The translations under genes and the position numbers were made by a program. Below the pieces are notes generated by a model. It was not told the DNA's origin. It ran no database searches and saw only the letters and a list, made by a program, of their open reading frames with translations. From a virus, in IMG/VR virus record IMGVR_UViG_3300042197_002219, positions 1 to 51,696 of that record: a DNA stretch of 51,696 nt; one strand, given 5' to 3'. This document shows positions 32,732-41,174 of the stretch, one piece after another (position 1 is the stretch's first letter; every line of letters starts with the position of its first letter).

Positions 32732-33815
32732 TATCTGCTCTCCTGTTCCAATCAACAATTACACCTTGCATGGCAGAATTGTTGCTAATGTATTTCCTCA
32801 AGAATTGTCTGGTGCAAGAGCCTGGGTCTTGCCCATCAGGTAGATACACTGCGCAAAATCCAGAATTTAACTTCTTGCGCATGGAATCAATTAATAAATC
32901 TGTTTTTTCTTTTAACTTCTCTCGAACATCAGGGTCGTAAAACAACAAACCGTTATTATCTTTAAAACCGCGTTGAAACAGCCGCTGCTGTTCTAATGTT
33001 ATATTTGCACCAAAAGTACAAACGGCTTGCGGTCCAACTTTCCAAACATCGGTAACGCCTTCAACAATAATCCCAGTATTGTATTTGATAGCATTGTCAA
33101 AGTTGTAAAGTATTTCACGCCTTGGCGTTCCTGGTGCGGTGTAATACTTAGGAAAAAGCGATTGTTTCCAATCACAGTCAAAAATTGCTCTAGCTTGCCA
33201 TCCAACCATTTTTTGATTGTGGTAAATTGGAACGATTAACCGATCTTTACAAATTTTATTTCCTTCAACGCAATAGTGAACTTTATAAAATCGACCAATA
33301 GTACGAGGATTAAATCCTCTACTTATCAAATACACATTTGCTGGATGTTCATTTGGGAGCGTGTCAATTCGCACAACAGTTCCAGGCCAATTCATTCTTA
33401 TGTTGTCTATGTCAACTGTGTTTCCTTCTTCTATTTTTACTTTTCGTAAATCAATTAAGCGATGCCCCATGAGCATGTCTGCTAATTGTTTGTACGCTTC
33501 GGGTGACCGCATTGAAAGCGGACACCCGGCGTTGTGACAATATGCTAAATAAGTTTGAGCCCTCCCAAGCTCATCATCAGTGCCATAACGATGGTTAATA
33601 TAACAACGATATCGCGTGTCATTACAAAACGGACAACAAACTGCATAATATTCGCCAGACTGTACAATTGAAGGTTTTTGTTTACCACTCACAATATCTA
33701 TGCGCATTCTGCGAACTTGCGATTCACCAGAATGCCTTACCTTAACATGCCCAAATGTTGCTTTACATCGACGATATAAAGCACGATTCAAAGCTTTCTT
33801 TTCAAAAGCGTCCAT
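32715..33815 (-). CDS. DnaG/T7-type DNA primase
   Basis: The 366-residue protein has an N-terminal zinc site (VCCPFCNDT with C61/C64 and YCHNAGCPL with C93/C98), then a primase core including ANVYLISRGFNPRTIGRFYKVHYC and DRLIVPIYHNQKMVGWQAR. The Toprim domain follows, with IIVEGVTDVWKVG (catalytic Glu), CTFGANIT and LLFYDPDVREK (DxD). It makes RNA primers at the fork. It lacks a helicase domain, which is encoded by the next gene upstream, so it is the split form rather than the T7 gp4 fusion. It starts behind GAGGAAAC and its end overlaps the polymerase start. Confidence 0.92.
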   Translation of the reverse strand: MDAFEKKALNRALYRRCKATFGHVKVRHSGESQVRRMRIDIVSGKQKPSIVQSGEYYAVCCPFCNDTRYRCYINHRYGTDDELGRAQTYLAYCHNAGCPLSMRSPEAYKQLADMLMGHRLIDLRKVKIEEGNTVDIDNIRMNWPGTVVRIDTLPNEHPANVYLISRGFNPRTIGRFYKVHYCVEGNKICKDRLIVPIYHNQKMVGWQARAIFDCDWKQSLFPKYYTAPGTPRREILYNFDNAIKYNTGIIVEGVTDVWKVGPQAVCTFGANITLEQQRLFQRGFKDNNGLLFYDPDVREKLKEKTDLLIDSMRKKLNSGFCAVYLPDGQDPGSCTRQFLRKYISNNSAMQGVIVDWNRRADNASAD

Positions 33816-33821
33816 GTTTCC

Positions 33822-35483
33822 TCATTCTTCTGATTGATCAATGTCGTTACCTAAATCTTCATTTTCGGTAACATTTTGAGTAATGTCGTTAAACATTTGC
33901 ATGTTTGTCGTAATACCCGCAGAAGTAAGCGTAGCTTTATCAACCATTTTTCCTTTGTCATCAATTAAGTAATTGTCTAGTGAAAGCACGGAATTGTATT
34001 CACCCTCTACCCTGATCACAGTAGCGGGCAACTTACGAAAACGCCTTTGCTTCGTACAAGCTAATTGTCCCATTGATTCGTTATTCAAATTGCCAATTAC
34101 AAAACAAAAATCCAAATTTTCTGCAAAACTCTTTGATCCTTTTGCATCAGTGTGATGCAAAATTTTTGTCGGGTTTAGAAAAGCGTTAGCTGCGCCGCTT
34201 AACTGGTGCAAAATCCAAACATGGCATTCGTAAGGTTTTGCAATTTTAAGCGAAATTTCACCAGCTGCTGCTTGATAAGTTTTATGATCTTCTGCTGGTA
34301 CTTTTACATTTTTCACAGTTTTAGAAGTATTGCGATCAACCATTAAACCCAAGTAATCAATAATTACGTTTTTAACGTAATGCTTGTTACCTCGAATAGC
34401 TAATTCATTGTTAATACGCTCAACTATTTCATCCGTTCCGCCATTACCGGCAGTTGGAAATTTATCATCAGAACCTGAGAAATCTAAACAGATAGTATGT
34501 TTGTTAAGCCAAACTATTTTTTGTTGAGCTCGCTGTACTTCTGGAATGAACAAACCATCTTTAATTTGTTGCTCAAATTTTGCTTTTTCATAATCTTCCG
34601 GGGCATCCGCATTTGAAGACAAAGCGCTCATGCCATCCATACCCATTCGAGTAAGACTACCTCTTTTAATGGTCGCTGAATACATCAACGCTCTATGCAA
34701 TATTTCAGGATTTTTAGGCGCTTCGTAAGTAACCAGGACTGAAACACCTATGCGCTTATCCCAGTTGTCTTCTAAAGTGGCTTGGTAACACTGCTCCGCT
34801 GCCTTGCACCAAAGCATCACAGCTAAAGTAGTTTTACAAGTACCGTAAGGTGCCATCAAACCATATACTTCATCACGAGATGCCCCACCATCCATAAATC
34901 TGTCAAAGAAAGCCAAACCTGTTGTGTAAATTACTTTTGGTTTTCGTCTATCCCATCCATCATCAAAAGTATCGTTTCTATCGGTTGTTGCCGTTGATCG
35001 TTTGATGATTTCAAACGAGTTTTTAGCTTGCTGCAAAAACACCGGCAAATCATCAATTGAAATTTCATTGATTTTTGTTTTGATCTGTTCCTGCATGCTT
35101 TGCAGCAATAAACGCCGCCCTGCGTTACGCGCATATTTTTCCAACTCTGGAGAAGTAGGAGAACAATCACTAAATGTTTCAGGGCTAAATGTATATTTAA
35201 TAAAATCGTAAAGATCATTATAACTTTGCTGCGATAATAATTGATCATCTAATTCAAGCAAACTACCTATCTCAGCCTTCAATTCAGGCCTAGACGGCAA
35301 TTTTGCATGAACAGCATGAAAATCAAGCAAAACACGATAAACCAATCGGTAGTGTTCTTGCTCAAAATGTTCTACTGTCACGCGCCCTTTGAATTGCTTA
35401 AATACCTTTTCGTTGCGAACTAATATCGCTACGAACAATTGCAAATGGGCCGCTGACAGTCTTTGCGACTGCCCAGATAGCAT
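33822..35483 (-). CDS. DnaB-like replicative helicase
   Basis: The start is set at the ATG at 35483 (MLSGQSQRL), behind GAGGT. This removes an overlap with the preceding gene and leaves 553 residues. The N-terminal domain resembles DnaB-N (AAHLQLFVAIL, FKGRVTVEHFEQEHYRLVYRVLLDF). The RecA-type domain has Walker A APYGTCKT, with Ala and Cys at both usual Gly positions, then VLVTYEAPKNPEIL, Walker B region VKNVIIDYLGLMVDR, HVWILHQLSG and NLDFCFVIGNLNNESMGQLACTKQRR (arginine-finger region). It should unwind DNA as a hexamer with the primase six bases downstream. The C-terminal tail is acidic. Confidence 0.92.
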   Translation of the reverse strand: MLSGQSQRLSAAHLQLFVAILVRNEKVFKQFKGRVTVEHFEQEHYRLVYRVLLDFHAVHAKLPSRPELKAEIGSLLELDDQLLSQQSYNDLYDFIKYTFSPETFSDCSPTSPELEKYARNAGRRLLLQSMQEQIKTKINEISIDDLPVFLQQAKNSFEIIKRSTATTDRNDTFDDGWDRRKPKVIYTTGLAFFDRFMDGGASRDEVYGLMAPYGTCKTTLAVMLWCKAAEQCYQATLEDNWDKRIGVSVLVTYEAPKNPEILHRALMYSATIKRGSLTRMGMDGMSALSSNADAPEDYEKAKFEQQIKDGLFIPEVQRAQQKIVWLNKHTICLDFSGSDDKFPTAGNGGTDEIVERINNELAIRGNKHYVKNVIIDYLGLMVDRNTSKTVKNVKVPAEDHKTYQAAAGEISLKIAKPYECHVWILHQLSGAANAFLNPTKILHHTDAKGSKSFAENLDFCFVIGNLNNESMGQLACTKQRRFRKLPATVIRVEGEYNSVLSLDNYLIDDKGKMVDKATLTSAGITTNMQMFNDITQNVTENEDLGNDIDQSEE

Positions 35484-35505
35484 ACAAACTACCTCGCATA
35501 CACAC

Positions 35506-36276
35506 CTATTGTTCCGATAATGGTTCCTGTAAAGAACCAGCCACCACACGCAAGTCGTCCGGGATTACTTTTCCCCACACAATGTCATACAAGTCTGGGA
35601 AAATTGAATAATCCTTGGCTGCCATAAATTCGTACCGCTTCGCCAGGTTCATTAATTTTTCGCAGTACGAATCATGTAAACCTTGTGCTTCGAGTTTCTT
35701 TGCCGTCGTGAAAGCCAAACAGTATTTCAACAACGAGCTCAACTCAACGCTCCGATCGACAAGGGCATAATATACTGCTAACGGTAATGGGTAGCCAACC
35801 CCTTTTTGATTAATCAAAATTGCGGATTTTGCTCGTTGCGTTTCTGCAACAAAATCGTTGCGCATTTCGTCTTCTTTTCTAACTAAATGTTCGCTGACTA
35901 AATCTAAAAACAAAGATGACGCTAACTGCCTAATTGTTGGAATGGCTAAACTTGAACTTCTTAAAATCAGAAAAAGAATTTTAACATATTTTATAGGGTT
36001 AACAAATGATTGCATTTCTTTGATTCTTTGATAGACATCAAGCCACGCATTAATTCGATTTGTTGCTTCAGGTGAATTAATGTTTGAGCCGCCATCTAAT
36101 GATGATGCCGGGTTATACAAAGGAGTATCCGCTCCATTTCGAAATCTTTCTAAAAATCTGCGTTCTTCTACATATGTTTTTTTAAACTCCGCAACCGCAG
36201 AGTAATCAACAACTCGATTTGCTGATCGAGAATTTTGATTTATCTTCGGTTGCGGCCTAAATCCATTATTAGCCAC
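35506..36276 (-). CDS. Hypothetical protein between two helicase genes, 256 aa
   Basis: The gene uses a GTG start at 36276 with GAGGAAC four bases upstream. It is helical and basic at the N-terminus, with a central hydrophobic helix bundle (YVKILFLILRSSSLAIPTIRQLASSLFLDLVSEHL). No motif is recognised. The position between UvsW-like helicase and DnaB-like helicase, as in T4-like replication clusters, makes a helicase-loader role (comparable to gp59) a reasonable guess without sequence support. Confidence 0.7.
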   Translation of the reverse strand: MANNGFRPQPKINQNSRSANRVVDYSAVAEFKKTYVEERRFLERFRNGADTPLYNPASSLDGGSNINSPEATNRINAWLDVYQRIKEMQSFVNPIKYVKILFLILRSSSLAIPTIRQLASSLFLDLVSEHLVRKEDEMRNDFVAETQRAKSAILINQKGVGYPLPLAVYYALVDRSVELSSLLKYCLAFTTAKKLEAQGLHDSYCEKLMNLAKRYEFMAAKDYSIFPDLYDIVWGKVIPDDLRVVAGSLQEPLSEQ

Positions 36277-36291
36277 GCTTGTTCCTCTCGT

Positions 36292-37761
36292 TTAATCTTT
36301 CAAGGTTATTTGCTCCCACTTGTGAGTTTCGTAAGCTTTTGCTCTGTTCCTTGATTTAGCTTTGAAGCTATGATTAAATTCATCGACATAGTCATGAACA
36401 ATACCATAAGATTTACCGTCCGAGATTCGACTGACTCGCCCAGGAATTTGAGTATTGCCAATGTTGGAACCGCCAGCGTCTGCGCGGATAAGTACATTTA
36501 GCTGATTGAAACTAACCCCTTCATTCCATACCGTTGTACATATTACCTTTTTCAACGAACCATTTTCAAATTCTGTTGTTAATTGCATTTTGCGGTTAGT
36601 CGTCATTTCCGGTTCAGTTTGCTCAATACATTTCAACTTTATGTATTTTTGTTTAGCATCCCAAGACAATCCATTATCCATGTAAACCAAAGTAAATTCA
36701 GGTAACAATTTTTTCAAATTCATAGCATGCTCAATCGTTTCAACTATTATTAGAACTTGCGTACCTTCATCATACTTACGAGCATCATTTGCAATGATCT
36801 GATTTCGATGCTCATTAGTCCAAATGCAATAACGCTTCTTTTTGATTAAATCAATTTCATTGGCGGCCGGGTCCCTATCCATATAAATGTTTCTCCAAAA
36901 AACTTTGAGCGGCACAACCATTTGCGCGTTTTGAGCGCTTTGATAATCAACAGAAAATATAATTGGTCCAAATACCCCATGCATTCTAAAATCTTTATTG
37001 TCCATTCGCATGTTGTGCGTTGCAGACAATCCGTAATTTCGGCTGTTTTGCCAACGAACTAATTGGGCCGCTGCATTGTCCGCAGCCAATGCGTGACATT
37101 CGTCGCCAATAAGAATGTCAGCAGTTGCCGGACTGTATTTCATGCTCCTGGCTGTGTAACACATAACTCGACCTTTGCCTTTTTTCTTCCCTCCTCCAAA
37201 AATACCTACATCACCTACCATTTGAACTAATTCAGGATAGATACGATCACGAAGAACCGAGACGCGCTGTGACACTACATCTATTCTGGCGTTAGGAAAT
37301 AACGCAGCGATTATGCCAATCATAAATGACTTGCCAAAACCAGGTGGACAATTAAATCGACCACATCTGTTTAATAAAATTTTCTGAATAAACTCAGGTT
37401 GATTTTCGCGTAAAGAATACTGCTGGATGTTATCCCAGACAGGTTCTAACACTTTCGGATCAATAGGAGTTAAATCTTTAAACTTTACTTCATAACCATT
37501 TTCTCGCAGAGAATCTCGAACTAATTTCCAAAATCCAAAAGGTGTAACTATTCTCTTCTTGTAATCAAAATCCATTAAAGTATGTCTTATCACTTCCGAT
37601 AACGGTTGACTTTGCCGTGATCTCCTGGCTCTTTCTGGCCCATAGTATTGGTAATTCTCTACAAAACTAAGTTTTGGTTCCAGCAGATCTATCATCTTTT
37701 GCGTTGTCGGTTCAAGATAAAGAACATTGCCTGATTTATACATGGTCACAATTTCTGACAT
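36292..37761 (-). CDS. UvsW-like superfamily 2 DNA helicase
   Basis: The 489-residue protein has an SF2 core: GRFNCPPGFGKSFMIGI (Walker A, motif I) near residue 135, ARIDVVSQRVSVLRD (Ia), ADILIGDECHALAAD (motif II, DECH), YGLSATHNMR (motif III), then the second RecA domain with QVLIIVETIEHAMNL (IV), KVICTTVWNEGVSFNQLNVLIRA (V), and IPGRVSRISDGKSYGIVHDY (VI with the QxxGRxxR-like arginines). The order and length fit T4 UvsW, which unwinds branched DNA and R-loops. It begins after a 116-bp gap and probably starts the replication transcript. Confidence 0.93.
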   Translation of the reverse strand: MSEIVTMYKSGNVLYLEPTTQKMIDLLEPKLSFVENYQYYGPERARRSRQSQPLSEVIRHTLMDFDYKKRIVTPFGFWKLVRDSLRENGYEVKFKDLTPIDPKVLEPVWDNIQQYSLRENQPEFIQKILLNRCGRFNCPPGFGKSFMIGIIAALFPNARIDVVSQRVSVLRDRIYPELVQMVGDVGIFGGGKKKGKGRVMCYTARSMKYSPATADILIGDECHALAADNAAAQLVRWQNSRNYGLSATHNMRMDNKDFRMHGVFGPIIFSVDYQSAQNAQMVVPLKVFWRNIYMDRDPAANEIDLIKKKRYCIWTNEHRNQIIANDARKYDEGTQVLIIVETIEHAMNLKKLLPEFTLVYMDNGLSWDAKQKYIKLKCIEQTEPEMTTNRKMQLTTEFENGSLKKVICTTVWNEGVSFNQLNVLIRADAGGSNIGNTQIPGRVSRISDGKSYGIVHDYVDEFNHSFKAKSRNRAKAYETHKWEQITLKD

Positions 37762-37783
37762 AAAATAAAACCTCGTATTGCCT

Positions 37784-37803
37784 TGTAACTTGTTATTGTT
37801 ACA
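37784..37803. promoter_or_regulatory. Inverted repeat upstream of the UvsW-like gene
   Basis: TGTAAC (37784-37789) and GTTACA (37798-37803) are separated by eight bases, in the gap just upstream of the helicase start. It could be an operator. I see no convincing -35/-10 pair around it. Confidence 0.35.
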
Positions 37804-37837
37804 TTAAACACGGGAGCGATACACACCGCCCCGCCAC

Positions 37838-37875
37838 ACGAAACGCCGTTCAGGATTCGCCGCCTGAGCGGCGTT
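37838..37875 (-). terminator. Stem-loop terminator between the 163-aa gene and the UvsW-like gene
   Basis: AACGCCG-CTCAGG and CCTGA-ACGGCGTT form a 13-bp imperfect stem around an 8-base loop (37842-37875), directly after the stop at 37878. The T-run after it is short (TTT), so termination may be partial. Confidence 0.65.
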
Positions 37876-37877
37876 TT

Positions 37878-38369
37878 CTATTCGTCAGGGAATTGAGGCT
37901 GTCGTCTCGGTCGAATACTGACAATCTCATAATGGCCGTACTTTCCTGGTTGCCACGGAGACAAACCTTTGTATTTACCTGCAATATGCATTAATTGCCA
38001 AAAATCCTGATCGTCAATTTCAGCAGGAACAACGCAATTAATACAAATTACTTGTCCCTGCATTATTGATTCATGTAACGACCAACGCTCTCTGCCTCCT
38101 GGCGATTTCTGATAAAAACAACGAGTCAAACACTTTTCTTGCAACTGCGCGTCAACCTCTATGTCCCAACATATTTTTTTAATGTTTTCTTGATGTTTGT
38201 TTAACATGGTCGCAGCCAATTTCATGTTGGCATGATGCCATGTTGCCAAGAATAAAATCTTACCTTCACGCCCTGGCGATCTTTGAAATTTAAAACGACC
38301 CGTCTTTGGGTCTTTTTCATTACCCAAAGACGGGTTAGTAAATCTTATCAAAACCGACAATTCACGCAT
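37878..38369 (-). CDS. Hypothetical protein, 163 aa
   Basis: The N-terminal half includes a charged loop (GNEKDPKTGRFKFQRSPGREGK), the segment ILFLATWHHANMKLAA, and KICWDIEVDAQLQEKCL. The C-terminal half has QLMHIAGKYKGLSPWQPGKYGHYEIVSIRPRR, a well-structured motif that I recall as conserved among unrelated phages without an assigned function. It lies 19 bp after sbcC and ends the recombination transcript. The stem-loop at 37838-37875 follows it. Confidence 0.75.
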   Translation of the reverse strand: MRELSVLIRFTNPSLGNEKDPKTGRFKFQRSPGREGKILFLATWHHANMKLAATMLNKHQENIKKICWDIEVDAQLQEKCLTRCFYQKSPGGRERWSLHESIMQGQVICINCVVPAEIDDQDFWQLMHIAGKYKGLSPWQPGKYGHYEIVSIRPRRQPQFPDE

Positions 38370-38388
38370 AGCTAAACTCTAGTCTAAT

Positions 38389-40497
38389 CTAGCTTCTGGT
38401 AATTTCAATCACCTGGTCAAATGTTTCTTTAAATTCATGCACATGCGTAATTACAACTAATTGCTTATCTCCGACTTTCTGTGCTAATGCCTGTAATGCG
38501 TTATGAAAATAATTCAAGTTATCCGCATCAAGCCCAGCAGTAGGTTCATCGAGGAAAAGCATACCCGTATCACAACCAAAAACACGATCTAGTGCAGACC
38601 GAAAAGCAACCGCAAGTATTACCTTTTGACCGCCACTTAATTGTTTGGCTTTGACGGGTTCTTGTCCTGGTAATATTACTTTTAAAGTCAAATCAACATC
38701 AGCTTCAACTTGAAAAGGATGATTGAACAAAGCAAGATTTGCATTGATATCAGTTATCAACAATTCTAAATTAGCTTGGGCTACGGTTTTAGGTAAATTA
38801 GACCAATGAAATATTTCTGAAACTTCGCGCACAACAGAAGTTAAATTCTGGATTTTAACTTGTTTTGCCAATCTGGCTTTAAGCGTATGCAGCATTTCAA
38901 CAGTTTTGTCGTAAAGGTCTTTTGACGCTTTATATGCACCTACGGCTCTTTGTTTAGCTAATTTTGCTTCTTCATGTGTTTGCAATGCTTCAACGGCAGC
39001 GTCGTAACTTAATTTAGATGGCTTATTCCTAGCGTCTGTTTGATACTTTGCAATCAATCCTTTAATTGTTTCAATTTCGCCTTCAAACTTATTTATCTTG
39101 GCCTGGCAACTGCTGTGTTCTTTTGTCAAATCGTTAATTTGATTTTGAGCTTGTTTATTTTTACTCAAAATTCTTTCAGCTTCTTCCTTATCTCCCGAAC
39201 CAAATGGAACTAGAGCGCTGTCTAACGACTCGATCAGTTTATTGGCATCGTCTAAAATCTTTTGAAAACCTTCTTCTTTCTTTTTGTAAAGTTCTGATTT
39301 TTCATCAAATTTTTTAGAGTAATCTAAAATTTGTTCTAATGGTGCAAGTTTTTCCCGGTTAACTTTAAGCTCAGCTAAAACCTTATCTCGATATTCTTCA
39401 GCAAGAATTTGCCCGCAGTGCGGACAATTCTCTTGATTTAATTCCAAGCTTTGCGCTTGTTTTACAAGTAGGCGAAGTTCTCCAATAGTTTCAATTAATT
39501 TATCTCGCTTCGATTTAGGACAATATTTGCTTTCGTCTTTAATTACAGGCTCTAGATTCTGTAACCCTGCCTCTGCTCGTCGTTTTGCCACCAATGCAGC
39601 ATTCTTTAATCCAGCCTGGCGTTCATATTCGGTGTAAGCGTCCAAAAGTTTTTGAGCCGTGTTTATTTTTGATTTGTTATTAGTTTGCCAGTCCACTCTT
39701 TTCTTGATGCGCGTCTCAATCTCAACTAATTGTTTATCGTTTTCAGCAACCTGATTTTTGACTTGCGTGAATTTTATTTTCCACAAATCCAATGATATTT
39801 CAGCAGTATTAGCAAATTCCATATTGTGTATGACAGTTTGCTGTTCTTGTTTCTGCTCTGGCGACAACATCGCGGCTTTGGCATTTTGTATTTCAAGCTT
39901 ATATGCTTCTAACAATTTTTCTTGATCTGCTAATGTTTCTGTCAATTCAAGACTGTTATCAATAACCTGTACAGTTTCTTGTCTTGTCGCAAAATCATTA
40001 CATACTTTGTACGCCTGAGAAACTGCCTCAGTACCGCAAAGGTATTGAAATGTCTTTGCCCTTTCAACAGCAGACTGATCTATAAAGCTAAACATTTCCC
40101 ATTGATTAACAAATACATATTTATCAACTATTATTTTTGGAATGTTTAGTTGGTTAATAATCGCTTCATTTACATCGGTTGCTTTGCTGTAGTTTACAGT
40201 ACCAAGCGTAAACTCACTTTTATTTGGCCTAAGCCAACGAGTCAATTCGAACAACTGCCCCGCATGTCTTCCGTTTATTTTTATGTAACTATGATCTGTC
40301 GTGCCATTGGTTATTATGTCAGCTTTAGCGTTTCCAAACCTAGAAAAATCATTTGTCAAAGCAGCGTAAATCGAATTTACTAAAGTTGATTTACCCGCCC
40401 CGTTGCTACCAATTAACCCAATCAATCCTTGCGCAAAATTTACACTAAGCTGTTTATGTGGCCCGATATTTTTAAGTTCAACCTTATCTATTCGCAT
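38389..40497 (-). CDS. sbcC: SbcC/Rad50-like nuclease ATPase subunit (gp46-like)
   Basis: The start is the ATG at 40497 (MRIDKVELKN), behind GAGGT, giving 702 residues. Walker A GSNGAGKST lies near residue 35. Two coiled-coil arms flank the zinc hook ENCPHCGQIL in the middle. The C-terminal part has the ABC signature LSGGQKVILAVAFRSALD, Walker B MLFLDEPTAGLD, and a His-switch region (VVITHVHEF). With SbcD it forms the Mre11/Rad50-type complex that resects DNA ends, T4 gp46/gp47 being the phage example. It overlaps the methyltransferase-like gene by 10 bp. Confidence 0.95.
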   Translation of the reverse strand: MRIDKVELKNIGPHKQLSVNFAQGLIGLIGSNGAGKSTLVNSIYAALTNDFSRFGNAKADIITNGTTDHSYIKINGRHAGQLFELTRWLRPNKSEFTLGTVNYSKATDVNEAIINQLNIPKIIVDKYVFVNQWEMFSFIDQSAVERAKTFQYLCGTEAVSQAYKVCNDFATRQETVQVIDNSLELTETLADQEKLLEAYKLEIQNAKAAMLSPEQKQEQQTVIHNMEFANTAEISLDLWKIKFTQVKNQVAENDKQLVEIETRIKKRVDWQTNNKSKINTAQKLLDAYTEYERQAGLKNAALVAKRRAEAGLQNLEPVIKDESKYCPKSKRDKLIETIGELRLLVKQAQSLELNQENCPHCGQILAEEYRDKVLAELKVNREKLAPLEQILDYSKKFDEKSELYKKKEEGFQKILDDANKLIESLDSALVPFGSGDKEEAERILSKNKQAQNQINDLTKEHSSCQAKINKFEGEIETIKGLIAKYQTDARNKPSKLSYDAAVEALQTHEEAKLAKQRAVGAYKASKDLYDKTVEMLHTLKARLAKQVKIQNLTSVVREVSEIFHWSNLPKTVAQANLELLITDINANLALFNHPFQVEADVDLTLKVILPGQEPVKAKQLSGGQKVILAVAFRSALDRVFGCDTGMLFLDEPTAGLDADNLNYFHNALQALAQKVGDKQLVVITHVHEFKETFDQVIEITRS

Positions 40498-41174
40498 ACA
40501 AACCTCACCACGACTTCCCACTCCGCAACAATTGGTTTTTTAAATGTGATTGCCGGTTTTTTTCCAAACTTTGGATTATAAGCAGTGATATCCACCGGAG
40601 TGTCTAGTGGAACAACTCGCTTATCTTCCGTGCTTTGAATGTAGCCTGCCGGTTTTATTACTAAGTCAAACTTACGGTCTTGAGTTTTTTCCCATTCCTT
40701 TATTGATTGAACACAATCATTTACCAGCCAATGTGATGAATGCCCAATCCAATTTGTCCAAGTGAACCGCAAACCTATTTTTCTTAAAACACCTTCTCCT
40801 GTCATCTCATCTTGCTCAAAAGATGGCAGCCTAAACCAAGCTAAAGTTTGCGTGTTGGTTAATGAGACTTTGACTAATTTGTTAGACCAAGATTTATCTG
40901 GAAGATGTTCAAGAAAATGCCAGGCTAAATAAACCTGGCTTTTAGGTAATTGATTGATTCCTTCAATTGTCGCAAGATTTGCAATTTCAAATTGAAATCC
41001 TTTTGCTGTAACGTCGTTTCTGTATTTCTCTCCTTCTGCTCGTTCAAACCCAACACACTTTGCAGGCTTTAAATTTTTAACAAACTCTGAACTAATTTGA
41101 GTTTTACCTGCTTGTTTTAAAAAAACTGCAATGGCATTTCCGTGTTTTGTACCGAGATCAACCACGTCAAACAT
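40488..41174 (-). CDS. Methyltransferase-like protein between sbcD and sbcC, 228 aa
   Basis: The N-terminal half has a class I SAM-binding layout: MFDVVDLGTKHGNAIAVF as first strand and glycine loop (weaker than the usual GxGxG), FVKNLKPAKCVGFERAEG as the second-strand acidic end, and QVYLAWHFLEHLPD, typical of the motif after strand 4. The C-terminal half is Trp-rich and beta-like. Activity is uncertain because the loop is incomplete. It is locked between sbcD (8-bp overlap) and sbcC (10-bp overlap), so it is translated with both. Possible roles are methylation of DNA at processed ends, or an accessory structural subunit. Neither is shown. Confidence 0.75.
   Translation of the reverse strand: MFDVVDLGTKHGNAIAVFLKQAGKTQISSEFVKNLKPAKCVGFERAEGEKYRNDVTAKGFQFEIANLATIEGINQLPKSQVYLAWHFLEHLPDKSWSNKLVKVSLTNTQTLAWFRLPSFEQDEMTGEGVLRKIGLRFTWTNWIGHSSHWLVNDCVQSIKEWEKTQDRKFDLVIKPAGYIQSTEDKRVVPLDTPVDITAYNPKFGKKPAITFKKPIVAEWEVVVRFVCE

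Noticed and set aside
37762-37877. Sigma-70 promoter in the gap before the UvsW-like gene
   Set aside because: I could not find a -35/-10 pair with acceptable spacing. Only an inverted repeat is supported.
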